Assembly (NCBI GenBank): GCA_031291755.1
Contig: JARLIK010000007.1
Coordinates: 27,021-91,020, forward strand
Direction: 5' to 3'
Length of the DNA stretch: 64,000 bases
Source: Acidocella sp.
GTDB taxonomy: Bacteria; Pseudomonadota; Alphaproteobacteria; Acetobacterales; Acetobacteraceae
Below, in pieces: positions 62,123 through 64,000 of this stretch. A model generated the notes under the pieces. That model was not told the origin of the DNA and searched no databases. It saw only the letters and a program-made list of their open reading frames with translations. The stretch's first letter is position 1, and the number at the start of each line of letters is the position of its first letter. A program made the position numbers and the translations under genes.

Positions 62123-63888
62123 GCTTTTTGACGGCCTTAGGCGTTGAACAGAGCCTGACGGGACGGCGGTGGGTTTGGCGCCCGGTGGAAGAGCGGATTG
62201 GCCAGGCGATCGCGCAGCAACTGGGCGTGCCGGAATTGGTGGGCAGGCTGCTGGCCGGGCGGGGGGTTACGCTCGCACAGGCACCGGATTTTCTCGACCC
62301 CACTTTGCGGGCGTTGTTGCCTGATCCTTCAAGTTTGCAGGATATGGATAAAGCGGCGGCACGTTTGGCGGACGCCGTGCAAGCTAGCACCTGTGTTGGT
62401 GTGTTCGGCGATTACGATGTGGATGGTGCGTGCAGTGCTGCCCTGATGGTGAGCGTTTTGCGTGGTCTGGGTTGCGAGGTTTTGCACCATGTGCCGGACC
62501 GGATTTTGGAGGGTTATGGGCCGAATGCGGCGGCGTTGCGTGGCATGGCCGAACGCGGCGCGCAATTGATTGTTTGTGTGGATTGCGGAACCACCGGCCA
62601 TGACGCGTTTGCGCCACTGCATAACATCGCCGATGTGGTGGTGTTTGATCATCATAAATCGGAGGGGTTACCGCCGCAGATTGCCGCTTTAGTGAACCCA
62701 AACCGGCTGGATTGTGAGTCTGGTTTAGGGAATATCTGCGCAACGGCGGTGGCGTTCATGGGATGTATCGCGCTGCTGCGTGCGTTGCGGGGGCGCGGGT
62801 TTTTTGCGGGCCGCGCCGAGCCTGATTTGCGCGAGTTGCTGGATTTGGTTGCGCTGGCGACGATTTGTGATGTGATGCCGCTGACCGGATTGAACCGGGC
62901 ATTTGTGGCGCAAGGGTTGCGGGTGATGGCCAAGCGTAACCGCCCCGGCATCGCGGCGTTATTGGACGTGGCAAAGCTGAGCAATGCCCCCACTGCGATG
63001 AATTGCGGGTTTGCCCTAGGCCCACGCATTAACGCTTCTGGTCGCATTGCAGAGCCCGATATGGGTCTGCGACTGTTGCTGGCGGATGATGTTGGAGAGG
63101 CCACGGACTTAGCCAACACCCTCGATACCGTGAACCGGCAGCGCCAGACCGTTGAAGCCGGCATTTTGCAAACCGCTATGGCGCTGGCAGAGGCGCAGAT
63201 TGCCGCCGGGCACGCGGTTGTTTTGGTGGCGCAAGCAGACTGGCACCCTGGCGTTGTTGGTATTGTGGCAGGGCGGATCAAGGAAAAATTTAACCGGCCG
63301 GCGCTGGTGGCGGGCATTGCCGATGGTGTTGCCAAGGGCTCGGGCCGGTCGGTGCCGGGCGTGGATTTAGGAGCGGCAGTGATCGCGGCGCGGCAGTCGG
63401 GGCTTTTGAAAACTGGTGGGGGTCATGCGATGGCTGCCGGATTTGGGCTGGCGGCGGCAGACTTGATTGCGTTTCATGCGTTTCTCGATGAACGCCTGGC
63501 ACAGGCCAGCACCCTGCCGAGCGCCACAGACCTGACCCTGGAGGCAGTGCTGGCAGTGGCAGGCGCCGATGCCGGGCTGGCCGAGATGGTGGGCAAGCTG
63601 GGTCCGTTTGGCAACGACAATGAGGAACCTTTGTTCGTGTTGCCTAGGGTGCGGGTGGTGAGGTCTGACCGGATTGGCAAGGATGCCGCGACCATTAGGA
63701 TGATGGTTGAAGGCGAGGGCGGTGGCCGGCTGAAAGCGCTGCTGTTTCGCGCCAAAGAGGATGAACTGGCGAGCGCCCTATTGCGTGTGGGCGGCGCACC
63801 TTTGCACCTGGCCGGTCATTTACGGGCGGAAAGCTGGAACGGCCGGGTCACCGCCGGGTTCTTCATCACCGACGCCGCCCCGGCTTGA
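62107..63888 (+). CDS. recJ: Single-stranded-DNA exonuclease RecJ
   Basis: The 593-residue protein has the DHH phosphoesterase motifs FGDYDVDGACSAALMV, VDCGTTGHD and VFDHHKSEG, then the DHHA1 part (GHAVVLVAQADWHPGVVGIVAGRIKEKF; KTGGGHAMAAGFGL) and a C-terminal OB-like region. ATG 62107 overlaps glpX; TTG 62128 (MTALGVEQSLTGRRW) is an alternative start nearer to related RecJ proteins. It acts in recombination and mismatch repair. tRNA-Glu follows after 36 bases. Confidence 0.95.
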   Translation: MVAGLSFLTALGVEQSLTGRRWVWRPVEERIGQAIAQQLGVPELVGRLLAGRGVTLAQAPDFLDPTLRALLPDPSSLQDMDKAAARLADAVQASTCVGVFGDYDVDGACSAALMVSVLRGLGCEVLHHVPDRILEGYGPNAAALRGMAERGAQLIVCVDCGTTGHDAFAPLHNIADVVVFDHHKSEGLPPQIAALVNPNRLDCESGLGNICATAVAFMGCIALLRALRGRGFFAGRAEPDLRELLDLVALATICDVMPLTGLNRAFVAQGLRVMAKRNRPGIAALLDVAKLSNAPTAMNCGFALGPRINASGRIAEPDMGLRLLLADDVGEATDLANTLDTVNRQRQTVEAGILQTAMALAEAQIAAGHAVVLVAQADWHPGVVGIVAGRIKEKFNRPALVAGIADGVAKGSGRSVPGVDLGAAVIAARQSGLLKTGGGHAMAAGFGLAAADLIAFHAFLDERLAQASTLPSATDLTLEAVLAVAGADAGLAEMVGKLGPFGNDNEEPLFVLPRVRVVRSDRIGKDAATIRMMVEGEGGGRLKALLFRAKEDELASALLRVGGAPLHLAGHLRAESWNGRVTAGFFITDAAPA

Positions 63889-63924
63889 CCCCTGCCAGGG
63901 CTGGGGGTAGGCAGGGCGTGCCTC

Positions 63925-64000
63925 GTCCCGTTCGTCTAGAGGCCCAGGACGCTGCCCTCTCACGGCGGTAACAGGGGTTCGAATCCCCTACGGGACGCCA
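63925..64000 (+). tRNA. tRNA-Glu (CUC), CCA encoded
   Basis: GTCCCGT at the 5' end pairs with ACGGGAC at 63990-63996, with discriminator G63997 and encoded CCA at 63998-64000. The anticodon loop CCTCTCA gives CUC (Glu, codon GAG); the T loop GGTTCGAATCC is standard. The body is complete at 76 bases and ends exactly at the window edge. Confidence 0.97.

Noticed and set aside
63925..64000. tRNA-Glu as attachment site of the prophage
   Set aside because: The tRNA is intact and 48 kb from the phage genes, with no integrase or second 3' tRNA copy seen.
1..64000. CRISPR arrays, insertion sequences and toxin-antitoxin pairs
   Set aside because: I saw no regularly spaced direct repeats, no transposase motifs or flanking inverted repeats with target duplication, and no recognisable toxin or antitoxin.

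Overview
The window looks like chromosome of an alphaproteobacterium, most likely Acetobacteraceae of the Acidocella/Acidiphilium kind. This is inferred from gene content (alanine-type aminotransferase-hom-glpX-recJ run, class I PHA synthase, folP-glmM-thiD run, B12 riboswitch with BtuB, SQR with OxyR) and from a GC-rich coding style. No rRNA or other strict taxonomic marker is present.

Layout. (1) 1-15871 is the late part of a contractile-tail prophage or tailocin: baseplate genes (XkdP/LysM-like, hub, spike, gp25-like, J-like, I-like), a 9.3-kb block of five fibre/spike genes, then a lysis cassette (XhlA-like protein, GH108 endolysin, holin candidate, spanin pair). Its left part lies outside the window, so head genes may or may not exist. 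(2) 15878-22418: AzlCD exporter, cobalamin riboswitch with btuB, an outer-membrane MetA-type protein, a CDF metal exporter and a TonB protein. (3) 22400-28892: GDP-deoxyhexose synthesis (gmd, rmd), a glycosyltransferase, a CHAP lipoprotein, murJ and trpS. (4) 28893-33314: terminator and a broken small gene, then thiD, glmM and folP in overlapping order, and an esterase. (5) 33354-38824: GST, a degenerate PCu(A)C-like protein, an AT-rich control region, then DUF3034 barrel, exported truncated haemoglobin and sulfide:quinone oxidoreductase, with oxyR convergent.

(6) 38897-45029 is an agmatine/putrescine operon: permease, agmatine deiminase, N-carbamoylputrescine amidase, glutamate-putrescine-ligase-type protein and putrescine aminotransferase. 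(7) 45252-48287 holds argD, argF, a LysE exporter and pterin dehydratase. (8) 48328-51550: GT87-like membrane protein, aroE, coaE and dnaQ, tightly packed. (9) 51636-55971: a WD40 protein, a COG0523 GTPase, an O-antigen-ligase-like protein and a glycosyltransferase, all with short gaps or overlaps on the minus strand. (10) 56016-64000: phaC, a proline-rich lipoprotein, aminotransferase, hom, glpX, recJ and tRNA-Glu(CUC).

The most interesting unit is the DUF3034-haemoglobin-SQR group. It pairs an outer-membrane-type barrel and a periplasmic globin with a sulfide oxidase. It has an operator-like cluster of half-sites upstream, a 15-bp hairpin between the second and third genes, and oxyR next door with a nested palindrome over its own promoter. 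The phage fibre block is the second point of interest: it combines a beta-helix spike, a collagen/Ig-type fibre and a GQSN-type esterase, which suggests attack on acetylated surface polysaccharide. All family assignments are from reading the protein sequences; no database search was run.
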